Below, piece after piece: positions 26,418 through 34,422 of a stretch of DNA of 64,000 nucleotides (position 1 is the stretch's first letter; each line of letters begins with the position of its first letter). The notes beneath the pieces were generated by a model. It made no database searches. It worked only from the letters and a program-made list of their open reading frames with translations, and was not told where the DNA came from. The position numbers and the translations under genes were made by a program. This stretch comes from Enterococcus canintestini. Lineage in GTDB: Bacteria; Bacillota; Bacilli; Lactobacillales; Enterococcaceae. The stretch lies in the NCBI RefSeq assembly GCF_001885735.1, contig NZ_JXKG01000004.1:62001-126000 (forward strand). The letters run 5' to 3'.

Positions 26418-26591
26418 GTGGAAAATCCAAAAGAGAAGCTCTTGTTGCCACTAATTATTTTATTTTTATTGGTTAGTACATATATCGACAATCTTTCGCT
26501 AGGTCAAATTGTCGCTTTTGTTTTAGTTGTGGTCCTTTTACCAGTCGGGTTGAAATTTTTTATGGCGCGGCAAATGGAGCGTTCAAAATAG
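26418..26591 (+). CDS. 57-residue small membrane protein
   Basis: GTG start 10 bases after AGGAGGA. The product has two hydrophobic stretches (LLLPLIILFLLVSTYI and IVAFVLVVVLLPVGLKFF) split by DNLSLGQ, and a basic tail RQMERSK. A TATAAT box (26360-26365) and a following terminator support an independent transcript. No family recognised. Confidence 0.65.
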   Translation: MENPKEKLLLPLIILFLLVSTYIDNLSLGQIVAFVLVVVLLPVGLKFFMARQMERSK

Positions 26592-26602
26592 TAAGATGAT
26601 TT

Positions 26603-26639
26603 AAAAACACGTCTGCTTTTTTAGTGGATGTGTTTTTTT
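26603..26639 (+). terminator. Terminator after the 57-residue gene
   Basis: AAAAACACGTCTGC pairs partly with GTGGATGTGTTTTTTT, ending in seven T residues. Confidence 0.7.
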
Positions 26640-26685
26640 GCTAACAAAGAAATTAACTGATTTCTATTAGTAAGCGATTCTAAAG

Positions 26686-26886
26686 AGCTACAATAAAAAA
26701 ACAATTTATTAAAATTCTATCTTATTGGTAAAGAGCTAAACGATTTTGCTTCAGCTTTTCTAGGTGTCTAGCTTCACGAACTAGCTCTCTGCGGCAATAA
26801 ACTATAATTTGAAGAAATTTGAAAAACAATTTATTAAAATTCTATCTTATTGCTTGAGAGCTGAGCGAGTTTCCTTCAGCTTTTCT
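26686..26886 (+). repeat. Long-hairpin repeat, copies R2a (truncated) and R2b
   Basis: R2b (26767-26886) is a full unit: left arm CTAGCTTCACGAACTAGCTCTCTGCGGCAATAA, loop AAATTTGAAAAACAATTT, right arm TCTTATTGCTTGAGAGCTGAGCGAGTTTCC and tail TTCAGCTTTTCT. R2a (26686-26761) keeps the loop end and right arm, sharing 28 consecutive bases with R2b, but its left arm is lost. The linker AGCTTTTCTAGGTGTCTAGC joins them, the same linker seen in the array at 43.5-44.1 kb. This fills the 345-base gap before the amidohydrolase gene. Confidence 0.78.
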
Positions 26887-26936
26887 TTTATTTCTGTACT
26901 ATAATAAAAAGAAAAAGGGACGAAGAAGGGATTTTT

Positions 26937-28517
26937 GTGAAACGGATTTTAGTAAACGGCAAAATTTTTACTGGTGACAAATTTTTCTCAGCAATGGAAA
27001 TAACCGATGATAAAGTGAGTTGGCTAGGAGATAGCCAAGGGGCACGTTTACGCAATGCCGATGAAGTGGTTGATTTAAAAGGCCGTTTAACGCTGCCAAG
27101 TTTTTGGGATATTCATACGCATCCTCTGTGGATTGCTGAAACAATTGGAAGTGTAGCTTGTACACCACCAAATGTTGCCAGTATTAAAGAGATGATTACT
27201 GCTTTAAAAAAATCACCTCAAGTAGGCAAAAAAGATGCATGGATTGAAGGTTGGGGGTATGATGAATCAAAACTTGCCGAAGGACGCACCCCGACAATTG
27301 ATGATTTAGATCAAGTATCAAAAACGCAGCCGGTGTATGTTTTACGCTCGGATTGTCATTCTTGTGTGGTTAATTCAGTGGCGTTAAAATTAGCTGGGAT
27401 TACAAAAGAAACGCCAGATCCTTTTGGTGGGATGATTGGCCATTTTAAAAATGGTGATCCAAATGGTGTAATGATAGAAAATGGCGCCACCAAGTTAATT
27501 AAAGCCGTTAAGGAAAAAGATACTTTTGAAAACGTCGTGAAAAAGACCATGAAGTTAACAACGCACTATCGCGCCCGTGGTATTGGGGTTATTAGCGATA
27601 TGATTAGTTTAATGTCCCCTTACGATTATGGTGAAATTTATTCAGAAGCTGCCCGTCGTGGTCTAGCTCAAGAGGTCTATTTGTATTATTCAATTGATGA
27701 AATTAAACGCCTGCAATTAACCACACTACCGCAACCTAGTCATCCTCAGGTTCATGCAGCAGGCATTAAATTATTTATGGATGGGACAATCTCCAATCAA
27801 ACGGCACGAGTTAAAAAGCCTTATAAAAACTCAGAGGGTACCGGTTTTGCTATCAATACAGTTGAAGATTTAAAATTTGCCTATGAATTTGCTAAAAAGA
27901 ATGATTGTCAAATTGCGATTCATGCGATGGGAGATGCGTCAATTCAACTGATTTTAGATACTTATGGTGATTTGGCACCGTGGTTAACAGATCGTCCTTC
28001 CATTCGAATTGAACATGCTACTTTATTGAGTGATAAGCTGTTAAAAGAATTTGCGGCAGCCAAAATGAACTTTGCTTTTGTCACCCAAATTATTTTCCTC
28101 TATGCTGAATATGCGGCATATCAGAAAAATTTAGAGGAAAAACGATTAAAAGAATGCTATCCGCTGGCTTCGTTATTAAAAAGTGGTGTGACAACAGCTT
28201 TATCTTCGGATGCACCGGCGACAGCTTGGATTAAACCAGATGATGTTTTTGCCAGTCTTACCGCAGCAGTCACGCGCATTGGTGCCAATGGGGAAGATTT
28301 AAATCATAAAGAAGCAATTGATCTGCTTGCAGCTTTACAACTTTATACAAAAGCAGCGGCTAAAATGGTGAAAACAGACAAGACAGCTACGCTTTCAGTC
28401 GGCCAAAGTGCAGATATTATTGTACTTTCACAAGATTTATTTACTACTAATCCAGTAAAGTGGCAGGAAACAACGATTGAAAAAATGTACTTACGCGGAG
28501 CAGAAATCAAAAATTAG
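26937..28517 (+). CDS. Metal-dependent amidohydrolase (YtcJ-like)
   Basis: A 526-residue amidohydrolase of the YtcJ branch. After a small N-terminal beta domain comes the metal motif FWDIHTHPLW (near residue 58), then GWGYDESKLAEGRTPTIDDLD, RSDCHSCVVNSVAL, IAIHAMGDASIQLILD, RIEHATLL and ALSSDAPAT, in family order. The substrate is unknown; relatives act on N-acylated or cyclic amides. GTG start with GAAGGG 5 bases before; TATAAT at 26900-26905 is a likely -10 box. It heads a same-strand run with an acetyltransferase. Confidence 0.87.
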   Translation: MKRILVNGKIFTGDKFFSAMEITDDKVSWLGDSQGARLRNADEVVDLKGRLTLPSFWDIHTHPLWIAETIGSVACTPPNVASIKEMITALKKSPQVGKKDAWIEGWGYDESKLAEGRTPTIDDLDQVSKTQPVYVLRSDCHSCVVNSVALKLAGITKETPDPFGGMIGHFKNGDPNGVMIENGATKLIKAVKEKDTFENVVKKTMKLTTHYRARGIGVISDMISLMSPYDYGEIYSEAARRGLAQEVYLYYSIDEIKRLQLTTLPQPSHPQVHAAGIKLFMDGTISNQTARVKKPYKNSEGTGFAINTVEDLKFAYEFAKKNDCQIAIHAMGDASIQLILDTYGDLAPWLTDRPSIRIEHATLLSDKLLKEFAAAKMNFAFVTQIIFLYAEYAAYQKNLEEKRLKECYPLASLLKSGVTTALSSDAPATAWIKPDDVFASLTAAVTRIGANGEDLNHKEAIDLLAALQLYTKAAAKMVKTDKTATLSVGQSADIIVLSQDLFTTNPVKWQETTIEKMYLRGAEIKN

Positions 28518-28529
28518 CGAGGTGTTAAA

Positions 28530-29099
28530 ATGGAAGAAATGGTTAATATTCCCCTCACATTTGCGGAAAATACGATTTTAGAGACTACACGTTTGCGCTT
28601 ACGGCCTGTTCAAATTTCAGACGCACAAGATATGTATGAATATGCCAGTGATGAAGAGACCACAAGATTTGTTTTTTTACAGCATCGCAGTTTAGAGGAT
28701 AGTAAATTTGCAATTGCCAATTATTTTATGGCTGAGCCTTTAGGTAAGTATGCCATTGAAGAAAAAAAGAGTGGCAAAATGATTGGAACCATTGATTTAC
28801 GCGTGGAGTCTAATTATGGTCGCGGAGAACTCGGCTATACTTTAAACAAAGCTTATTGGGGGCAAGGACTAATGCCAGAAGCGGCTTTTGCACTCCTCGT
28901 TTTAGGTTTTGATCAAATGAAGCTAGTTTCCATTGGGGCGTATCATAATTTAGAAAATGGTAAATCTGGACGAGTGATGGAAAAAATCGGGATGAAAAAA
29001 ATTACCGAAATCAAAAGTAGTCGTTTATGGAAAGGGCAACTTATTGATGAAGCTTTTTACATGATTACTGCGTCTGATTGGCAAAGACGTATTATGTAG
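28530..29099 (+). CDS. GNAT acetyltransferase (RimJ/RimL type)
   Basis: A 189-residue acetyltransferase. The opening (ETTRLRLRPVQISDAQDMYEYASD) and the acetyl-CoA region (ELGYTLNKAYWGQGLMPEAAFALL, about residues 110-133) are typical of RimJ/RimL-like enzymes, followed by ENGKSGRVMEKIGM. Acceptor unknown. It starts 12 bases after the amidohydrolase with GAGGTG, so they form an operon. Confidence 0.87.
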   Translation: MEEMVNIPLTFAENTILETTRLRLRPVQISDAQDMYEYASDEETTRFVFLQHRSLEDSKFAIANYFMAEPLGKYAIEEKKSGKMIGTIDLRVESNYGRGELGYTLNKAYWGQGLMPEAAFALLVLGFDQMKLVSIGAYHNLENGKSGRVMEKIGMKKITEIKSSRLWKGQLIDEAFYMITASDWQRRIM

Positions 29100-29157
29100 A
29101 AGGTAACAATATTTTTAGGTGGTAATTTAAAAGCAGTATTTGAAAGGAAATGATCAA

Positions 29158-29559
29158 ATGAAACTTTCAATTGAAACAGATGTAGTAGAATATATCCGCA
29201 ACAAGATGCAAGCAGGAGATTTAATTTATTTGGACTTTGAAGACGGTGATGGCCCATTTGCAAATACAGGGCTTAGTTGTCGATTGGATTTGAGTTTTCG
29301 CATCTTACTAACACCAGCAGATTATCCTGTAAAAGGGTTAGAAGTTTATGATGAAACGTTAGTAACGGCGTTAGGTCCAATTAAAATGAAAAAAAGTTCG
29401 GCGCGTTATTTAGAAGATGAAACGCAATTAGTAGAAAATAAAGCGATGCATACACTGCAATTAAAAGGCAAGAGTGGTATTTTAGCGACTAATATTCCCG
29501 TTTTACGGATTGATAAAGTGATTGCAGGTGGTAATAGTGGGAAAATTAGCGGTTGTTAG
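29158..29559 (+). CDS. HesB/IscA-like (YqkB-type) protein
   Basis: A 133-residue protein similar to the HesB-like iron-sulfur cluster biosynthesis family found in Firmicutes: an N-terminal helix, then DLIYLDFEDGDGPFANTGLSCRLDLSFRILL and KKSSARYLEDETQLV. The conserved C-terminal CGC cysteines of true IscA are missing, though SGC ends the chain. The ATG at 29158 has GAAAGGAA upstream. The last 23 bases overlap the phosphoesterase start. Confidence 0.7.
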   Translation: MKLSIETDVVEYIRNKMQAGDLIYLDFEDGDGPFANTGLSCRLDLSFRILLTPADYPVKGLEVYDETLVTALGPIKMKKSSARYLEDETQLVENKAMHTLQLKGKSGILATNIPVLRIDKVIAGGNSGKISGC

Positions 29560-30433
29560 TGATCTTCATGCCGATATTAATCGTTTTACGACTGAAGATC
29601 TTGCCCAACTCGTCACCGTTTTACAAGAAAAAAAAGTTGATCGCCTGCATTTTGCGGGAGATTTAGCTAATAAAGTTGAACGAGCATTGGCGATTGTCGC
29701 GTATTTTGAACAATATTTTCCGACTACCTTTAATTGGGGAAATCATGAAATGGCTGATCTTGCCCCAGAGCAGATTGAAGATTATCCTAATCCGGCTTTT
29801 TTAAATCAAAAAGCATTGGCACTAAATCATACGACTGTTTTAGTCGGATATAACGGTTGGTATGATTATCGCTTTTCTACTTTGGAGGATGAAGAAAAAA
29901 TAAAAGCCGTTAAACAATTGTATTGGTATGATCGTGTCATTAAAAGAAACGACAGTGATCCAAATGTTGATTTGCAATTACGGCGGCGTTTAAAAATTTT
30001 ATTGGATGCATTACAAAAAGAGGGCAAACAAGTGATTTTAGCCACGCATTTTGTCCCCAAAAAAGAATTTATTGTTTATCAGACTGAACCCAAATTGAAA
30101 CGTTGGAATGAATTAAACGCCTTTTTAGGTTCGGCGGCATTGGGTGAGCTGTTAGATCAGTATGACAATATTAAACAGGTAGTCTTCGGCCATACTCATC
30201 GTCGTTTTAACGATCAAAAGATTCATGGGACCTGGTATAGTTGTCATCCTTTTGGTTATTTTTTTGAATGGCAATTAACGCGAAATTTCGTTTTGGAAAA
30301 TAAATTAGTAGAAGAGTATAATCCGATGAAATTAAGAGGGGTTTTAAAAACCCATGAAGCTCAGTTTAAGGAATATCAAAAACAACATTTAAAAAGTGAG
30401 TTTGAACAAGCACTCACCATTATTGATTATTAA
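29537..30433 (+). CDS. Calcineurin-like metallophosphoesterase
   Basis: A 298-residue enzyme with all dinuclear-metal motifs in order: DLHAD (about residue 9), GDLANK, GNHE, and GHTHRRF near residue 222. Substrate unknown. The GTG at 29537 is preferred because AGGTGG at 29526-29531 is well spaced. It overlaps the HesB-like gene by 23 bases and ends at a strong terminator. Confidence 0.88.
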   Translation: MGKLAVVSDLHADINRFTTEDLAQLVTVLQEKKVDRLHFAGDLANKVERALAIVAYFEQYFPTTFNWGNHEMADLAPEQIEDYPNPAFLNQKALALNHTTVLVGYNGWYDYRFSTLEDEEKIKAVKQLYWYDRVIKRNDSDPNVDLQLRRRLKILLDALQKEGKQVILATHFVPKKEFIVYQTEPKLKRWNELNAFLGSAALGELLDQYDNIKQVVFGHTHRRFNDQKIHGTWYSCHPFGYFFEWQLTRNFVLENKLVEEYNPMKLRGVLKTHEAQFKEYQKQHLKSEFEQALTIIDY

Positions 30434-30434
30434 A

Positions 30435-30478
30435 AAAAGTGATGGCAAACGTCTAAAAAACGTTTGTCATCACTTTTA
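30435..30478. terminator. Terminator between the phosphoesterase gene and glpF
   Basis: AAAGTGATGGCAAACGT and ACGTTTGTCATCACTTT form a stem with one G-T pair. The A/T runs on both sides make it usable from both strands. Confidence 0.88.
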
Positions 30479-30491
30479 TACTAAAGTTTTT

Positions 30492-31223
30492 TTATAAGAA
30501 TAAACCTTTATAAAGTAAGATAGCGACAATACTTGCTAAAATTGGAGCTAAAACAGGTACCCAGGCGTAATCCCATTGAGAAGAGCCTTTATATTTTAAA
30601 GGTAAAATACTGTGTAAAATTCTTGGCCCCAAGTCACGAGCAGGATTTAAACCAGGTCCAGTTGGTCCACCTAAAGATGCAACTAACGTCCAAACTAGAA
30701 AACCTAATGCAAAGTGAGCTGTACCCAAGTTATCTTGGAAAAAAGGTGCTTTGGTAATTCCGATGGCACCAAAGAACAAAATGAAAGAACCGAAAAATTC
30801 ATTAACAAAACCATTTAATTTTGAACCGACACTGTTAATTGTTGAAAATGTTCCTAAGACATGGTTTGTATCTTCTGTTTGGTCATAGTAAGGTTTGTAA
30901 CACGCTACGACAATTAATTGACCCACAATGGCACCTAGCATTTGCGCTACAATATAAGGTAAAACTTCGCTCCAAGGGAACATGCCAGCAACCGCTAAAC
31001 CAATTGAAAAAGCAGGGTTAATGTGGTTACCACTGATTGAACCAAACATCATCGCAGGAATCATAACCCCACAACCATAACCGACAGCAATTAACATCCA
31101 ATCACTACCATAGCCTTTTGTACCTTTCAAATCGACGTTTGCTACCGCGCCGTTACCTAGCATAATTAAAAAAGCTGTTCCGACAAATTCGGCTGCTAGG
31201 CGTGTCATTAGTGAATAATCCAA
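30492..31223 (-). CDS. glpF: GlpF-type aquaglyceroporin
   Basis: A 243-residue six-helix channel. Both pore NPA boxes are present: NHINPAFSIG (near residue 67) and GLNPARDLGPR (near residue 197). Aspartate after the second NPAR marks glycerol-conducting channels rather than strict aquaporins. The TTG at 31223 is used because AGGAGG lies 8 bases upstream, while the next ATG is 15 bases further in. It stands alone, without glpK or glpO nearby. Confidence 0.9.
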   Translation of the reverse strand: MDYSLMTRLAAEFVGTAFLIMLGNGAVANVDLKGTKGYGSDWMLIAVGYGCGVMIPAMMFGSISGNHINPAFSIGLAVAGMFPWSEVLPYIVAQMLGAIVGQLIVVACYKPYYDQTEDTNHVLGTFSTINSVGSKLNGFVNEFFGSFILFFGAIGITKAPFFQDNLGTAHFALGFLVWTLVASLGGPTGPGLNPARDLGPRILHSILPLKYKGSSQWDYAWVPVLAPILASIVAILLYKGLFL

Positions 31224-31408
31224 ATAAAAAACCTCCTAAAATTTTTGCTTGAGTTTAAAATAAGTGCAAGAAAAATAAAGCAAAAAACTCAAACATTACT
31301 ATAAAAACAGATTTTATTTAAAAAAACAAATGATAACACTTGTGAAAATTTCAGGAAAAATGCTGTTACATAAACATTAAAAGTATTACAATTATTTTAA
31401 TAGTAATC

Positions 31409-31454
31409 ATAGAAAGTGTTTTCTATTGCGCCATAACAGGCACTTTGCTAGAAT
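31409..31454 (+). promoter_or_regulatory. hup promoter with cre-like palindrome
   Basis: -35 TTGCGC (31426-31431), a 17-base spacer and -10 TAGAAT (31449-31454) lie 58 bases before hup. Overlapping the -35 box is ATAGAAAGTGTTTTCTAT, a palindrome reminiscent of a cre site. The promoter is well supported; the cre assignment is tentative. Confidence 0.55.
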
Positions 31455-31512
31455 AAAAGACAAGGATTGTTTAACATCCTAATTATTTTATTCCGAGTAG
31501 GAGGAATTATTA

Positions 31513-31785
31513 ATGAACAAAGCAGATTTAATTTCAGCTGTGGCTGAAAAATCAGGGGTTACTAAAAAAGATGCTACTGCTGTATTGGCTGCCATTATTG
31601 AAACTGTTGAAACAACGCTTAAAGCAGAAGACAGTGTTCAAATCATGGGCTTTGGTACTTTTGAAACACGTAAACGTGCTGCCCGTAAAGGTCGCAATCC
31701 ACAAACTGGTGAAGAAATCGAAATTCCAGCATCCGTTACACCAGCTTTCAAACCTGGTAAACAATTAAAAGACGCTGTAAAATAA
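31513..31785 (+). CDS. hup: DNA-binding protein HU
   Basis: A 90-residue HU-family nucleoid protein. [21 protein letters not shown] is the usual N-terminal helix pair, and [14 protein letters not shown] is the DNA-binding beta arm with its conserved proline. AGGAGG lies 7 bases before the ATG. Single gene with its own promoter and terminator. Confidence 0.97.
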   Translation: MNKADLISAVAEKSGVTKKDATAVLAAIIETVETTLKAEDSVQIMGFGTFETRKRAARKGRNPQTGEEIEIPASVTPAFKPGKQLKDAVK

Positions 31786-31820
31786 AAAACGGCCGTGATA
31801 ATTATCACGGCGTTTTTTTT
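31785..31820 (+). terminator. Terminator of hup
   Basis: GCCGTGATAATTATCACGGC is an uninterrupted palindrome followed by GTTTTTTTTT. Confidence 0.92.
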
Positions 31821-31891
31821 TGTCATCAAAAAAATAACTTTTATATATCGAGCTACTCGTTGAGTGTTAGAAAGGTTCATTTCAATTTTGT

Positions 31892-32437
31892 TTATTTAAT
31901 TGGTGCAAAATAGCGTTGCGGCAAGCGGTGTAAAAGAAAAATACCTAAGAGGCTACAAGCAACTGCTTTTATGATACCTGGAATAATAAAAGGAATAAAG
32001 CCGGTTTTAAGAGCTGCAATAAATTCCATTCCCGTACCAAATTTTAACCAGGCAGTCCCAAAAGCTAGCGTCACCAGCGCGCCAACAATATTGGCGATCA
32101 CAGCCCAGAAGTAATTTTTTTTAGTATTATCTAAAATACTGCCTGTGACTAAGCCGTTAAATATGAAGCCAATTAAAAAGCCACCGGTTGGTCCAAATAA
32201 TACACCGAAACCCGCGCTGCCACCGGCGAAAACAGGTATGCCAATTAAGCCTAAGAGTAAATAGATCGTAATCGCCCAAGTGCCTGTCTTACTTCCTAAG
32301 ATAGTGACCGTTAAACCAATGATAAAAGTTTGTAAAGTTAAAGGGATTAAGCCTAACGGAATAGTAACTTGGGATAAAATCGCGATAATCCCGGCAAAGA
32401 TTGCAGCTAATAGTTGTTCTCGTAAAGAAATACGCAT
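31892..32437 (-). CDS. bioY: Biotin transporter substrate-binding (S) subunit
   Basis: A 181-residue membrane protein with about six helices. The BioY signature region GLIGIPVFAGGSAGFGVLFGPTGGFLIGF covers roughly residues 64-92. BioY binds biotin at the membrane, alone or with an ECF energising module. The ATG at 32437 is preferred over the GTG at 32446 from ribosome-site spacing. A BirA-type operator overlaps its promoter. The organism needs biotin for the OAD pump at the left end of the window. Confidence 0.94.
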   Translation of the reverse strand: MRISLREQLLAAIFAGIIAILSQVTIPLGLIPLTLQTFIIGLTVTILGSKTGTWAITIYLLLGLIGIPVFAGGSAGFGVLFGPTGGFLIGFIFNGLVTGSILDNTKKNYFWAVIANIVGALVTLAFGTAWLKFGTGMEFIAALKTGFIPFIIPGIIKAVACSLLGIFLLHRLPQRYFAPIK

Positions 32438-32454
32438 TTTTTTCACTCACTTTC

Positions 32455-32512
32455 GTTAACTTCATTTGCAAATGGTTAACCAAATTATATTTCTTGGTTA
32501 ACGAAAAGTAAA
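32455..32512 (-). promoter_or_regulatory. bioY promoter with BirA-type operator
   Basis: On the minus strand: TTTACT (32507-32512), a 17-base spacer, TATAAT (32484-32489). Two GTTAAC palindromes (32475-32480 and 32497-32502), 16 bases apart, bracket the -10 box. This is the half-site pattern of Gram-positive BirA operators. A third GTTAAC sits at 32455-32460, just before the coding region. Confidence 0.8.
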
Positions 32513-32591
32513 GTTCTTTTTTTGTTCTCCCCTAAAATTAAAAAATAGCGTATGATACAAAAAGGAAGAAAAAAGAAAGGGTAACGAAATT

Positions 32592-33023
32592 ATGAAGCGA
32601 TTGAAAAAGCAGTTGATTTTTATTGTTGGTATAGTGGCGTTAGTAGTTTTACTACTTTCGTTTTACAAACCAGCGGGGAAATCAGATGATGTCAAAGAAA
32701 GTTTTGAGCAATCTCCGCGTTTTTCACCAACTGAAATTGCCGCTGCGGCAGCTGTTGTGAAAAGTGGTTTTCCATCTGTCTTTAAAAACTGTCGATTAGA
32801 TACATTGGAGTTTAAAACAGATTTGCAAAAGTATGCCCGCTTAAAAACGGAAAATAATGTGTCAGCTAAGACTGAATATTTATTGTTAACCAGCACGCTT
32901 TATGTCGGACCGAATGGGTATGAAAATTTACGCCCCAATACTTATTACAGAGACTGGTGTTGGTATTTAAAAAGAGTAGATCAAGGACAGTGGCAATTAT
33001 ATTATTATGGGAATTTAGGCTAG
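32592..33023 (+). CDS. Membrane-anchored uncharacterised protein
   Basis: A 143-residue protein with a basic start (MKRLKKQ), one hydrophobic segment (LIFIVGIVALVVLLLSFY, residues 8-25) and an extracellular domain rich in aromatic residues (YYRDWCWYLKRV, WQLYYYGNLG). There is no lipobox, so it is probably an N-terminally anchored protein. GAAAGGGT precedes the ATG. No family recognised. Confidence 0.72.
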   Translation: MKRLKKQLIFIVGIVALVVLLLSFYKPAGKSDDVKESFEQSPRFSPTEIAAAAAVVKSGFPSVFKNCRLDTLEFKTDLQKYARLKTENNVSAKTEYLLLTSTLYVGPNGYENLRPNTYYRDWCWYLKRVDQGQWQLYYYGNLG

Positions 33024-33041
33024 TTTTAGTTAGCTGAGAGT

Positions 33042-33075
33042 GAGGCAGTTCGCAGGAAAGCGACTGTCTTTTTTT
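33042..33075 (+). terminator. Terminator of the 143-residue gene
   Basis: GGCAGTTCGC and GCGACTGTC form a stem (one bulged base) around AGGAAA, followed by seven T residues. Confidence 0.75.
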
Positions 33076-33213
33076 GTGGAAAGATATAGCTTTAAATTCA
33101 ATACTAAAGAATTTATATAGCAAAAGTTTCGTATCCTAATACTTGTAAGAGCAACGAGGCAATGACAAGGAGGTGGGGGAGCTCAATGTTATGTTTTAAA
33201 ACGTACAGTTAAA

Positions 33214-33247
33214 TAAAAAAAAATACCACGTCGCAAAAGACGTGGTA
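33214..33247 (-). terminator. Terminator of rpsD
   Basis: On the minus strand TACCACGTC and GACGTGGTA surround a TTTTGC loop, and a run of nine T residues follows, just after the rpsD stop. Confidence 0.9.
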
Positions 33248-33259
33248 AAAGTGAAATTC

Positions 33260-33871
33260 TTACATTAATTGGTTGTAGAATTCAACGACGAATGATTCGT
33301 CAACATCAGGTGTCATTTCTTCACGTTCTGGTAAACGAGTTAATGAACCTTCTAATTTTTCATCGTCAAAGCTAACGAAAGCAGGACGTCCGATTGTTGT
33401 TTCTAAAGCAGCGCGGATTGCTACGTTGTTTTGAGATTTTTCGCGAACACCGATCACTTGACCAACTTCAACGTGGTATGAAGGGATGTCAACGCGTTTG
33501 CCGTCAACTGTGATGTGGCCGTGGTTTACTAATTGACGTGCTTGACGACGAGTAGTAGCCAAACCTAGGCGGTAAACGACATTATCCAAACGTTGTTCTA
33601 ACAAGATCATGAAGTTAACACCAAGTTTACCTTCTTTGATCCGGCCAGCTTTAACGAATAAGTTACGGAATTGACGTTCGTTCATGCCGTACATGTGACG
33701 TAGTTTTTGTTTTTCAGTTAATTGCAAGCCGTATTCAGATTTTTTACCGCGGCTGTTAGGGCCGTGTTGACCTGGTGGGAAAGGACGACGAGCTAATTCT
33801 TTACCAGTTCCAGACAATGAGATGCCTAAACGACGTGATAATTTCCATGATGGTCCAGTATAACGTGACAT
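33260..33871 (-). CDS. rpsD: 30S ribosomal protein S4
   Basis: A 203-residue S4. [37 protein letters not shown] is the conserved N-terminus, without zinc-binding cysteines. The S4 RNA-binding domain ([27 protein letters not shown], about residues 92-118) is intact. S4 binds 16S rRNA early in 30S assembly and often represses its own message. GGAGG lies 7 bases before the ATG. A structured leader lies upstream. Confidence 0.97.
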   Translation of the reverse strand: MSRYTGPSWKLSRRLGISLSGTGKELARRPFPPGQHGPNSRGKKSEYGLQLTEKQKLRHMYGMNERQFRNLFVKAGRIKEGKLGVNFMILLEQRLDNVVYRLGLATTRRQARQLVNHGHITVDGKRVDIPSYHVEVGQVIGVREKSQNNVAIRAALETTIGRPAFVSFDDEKLEGSLTRLPEREEMTPDVDESFVVEFYNQLM

Positions 33872-33884
33872 TTAAAAATTCCTC

Positions 33885-34050
33885 CAATAAAATAAATTGT
33901 TTTTTGGAGTAAAATAATCCGATGAAAAATTCATATTCGTACAGTTCATCCTTCAATCTTCACCTTTGCAGCCGCGGTTACACAATTGAACTGGGCAAGC
34001 CAGCGATGAACTGGTGACGAGCTATTATTTTTCTGCTGCATTATTTTACA
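33885..34050 (-). ncRNA. Probable S4 autoregulatory leader of rpsD
   Basis: The ~170 bases upstream of rpsD are less AT-rich than their surroundings. On the minus strand they contain pairable blocks (CCAGTTCATCGCTGG with a CCCAGTTC repeat, AACCGCGGCTGC, GGATGAACTG). Firmicute rpsD genes are known to carry a leader to which S4 binds. I infer this identity from position and base composition, not from a confirmed fold. Confidence 0.55.
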
Positions 34051-34059
34051 CAAAGCTTA

Positions 34060-34348
34060 TTGTACGATAATTGTCTACTTGTAGTCAAGAGAAATTGTCT
34101 TATGAACCAAAATTGCAAAAGTAGTCAAAAAAAGAAGTTAATAAAAATACAACGGTTATTTATCTGGTAGTTTCGCATTACTATCTCTCTTAGTACAATG
34201 AAATAGCACAAATTTTTAATAGGATTGCTTTTCTTAGTAAAAACAGTCATTTTGATGACAAAAAAGAAGCCAATTTGAAAAAAAGATTAAAGAGAATGAC
34301 AGTCGTGTAATTTTGTTGCGGGCTTTTTCAGAAATTTACCGAAATAAC
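34060..34348. other. Intergenic stretch without a recognised gene
   Basis: AT-rich spacer between the rpsD leader (leftward) and the FNT promoter (rightward). I see only very short frames and no strong hairpin. Confidence 0.5.
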
Positions 34349-34377
34349 TTTACAAAATCACTTTGCCTCTATAAAAT
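34349..34377 (+). promoter_or_regulatory. Promoter of the FNT channel gene
   Basis: TTTACA (34349-34354), a 17-base spacer, TAAAAT (34372-34377), 46 bases before the ATG. Confidence 0.6.
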
Positions 34378-34422
34378 AAGTGGGTATTTATAATTATTCA
34401 TTTAAAGTAGAGGAGAAAAGAG

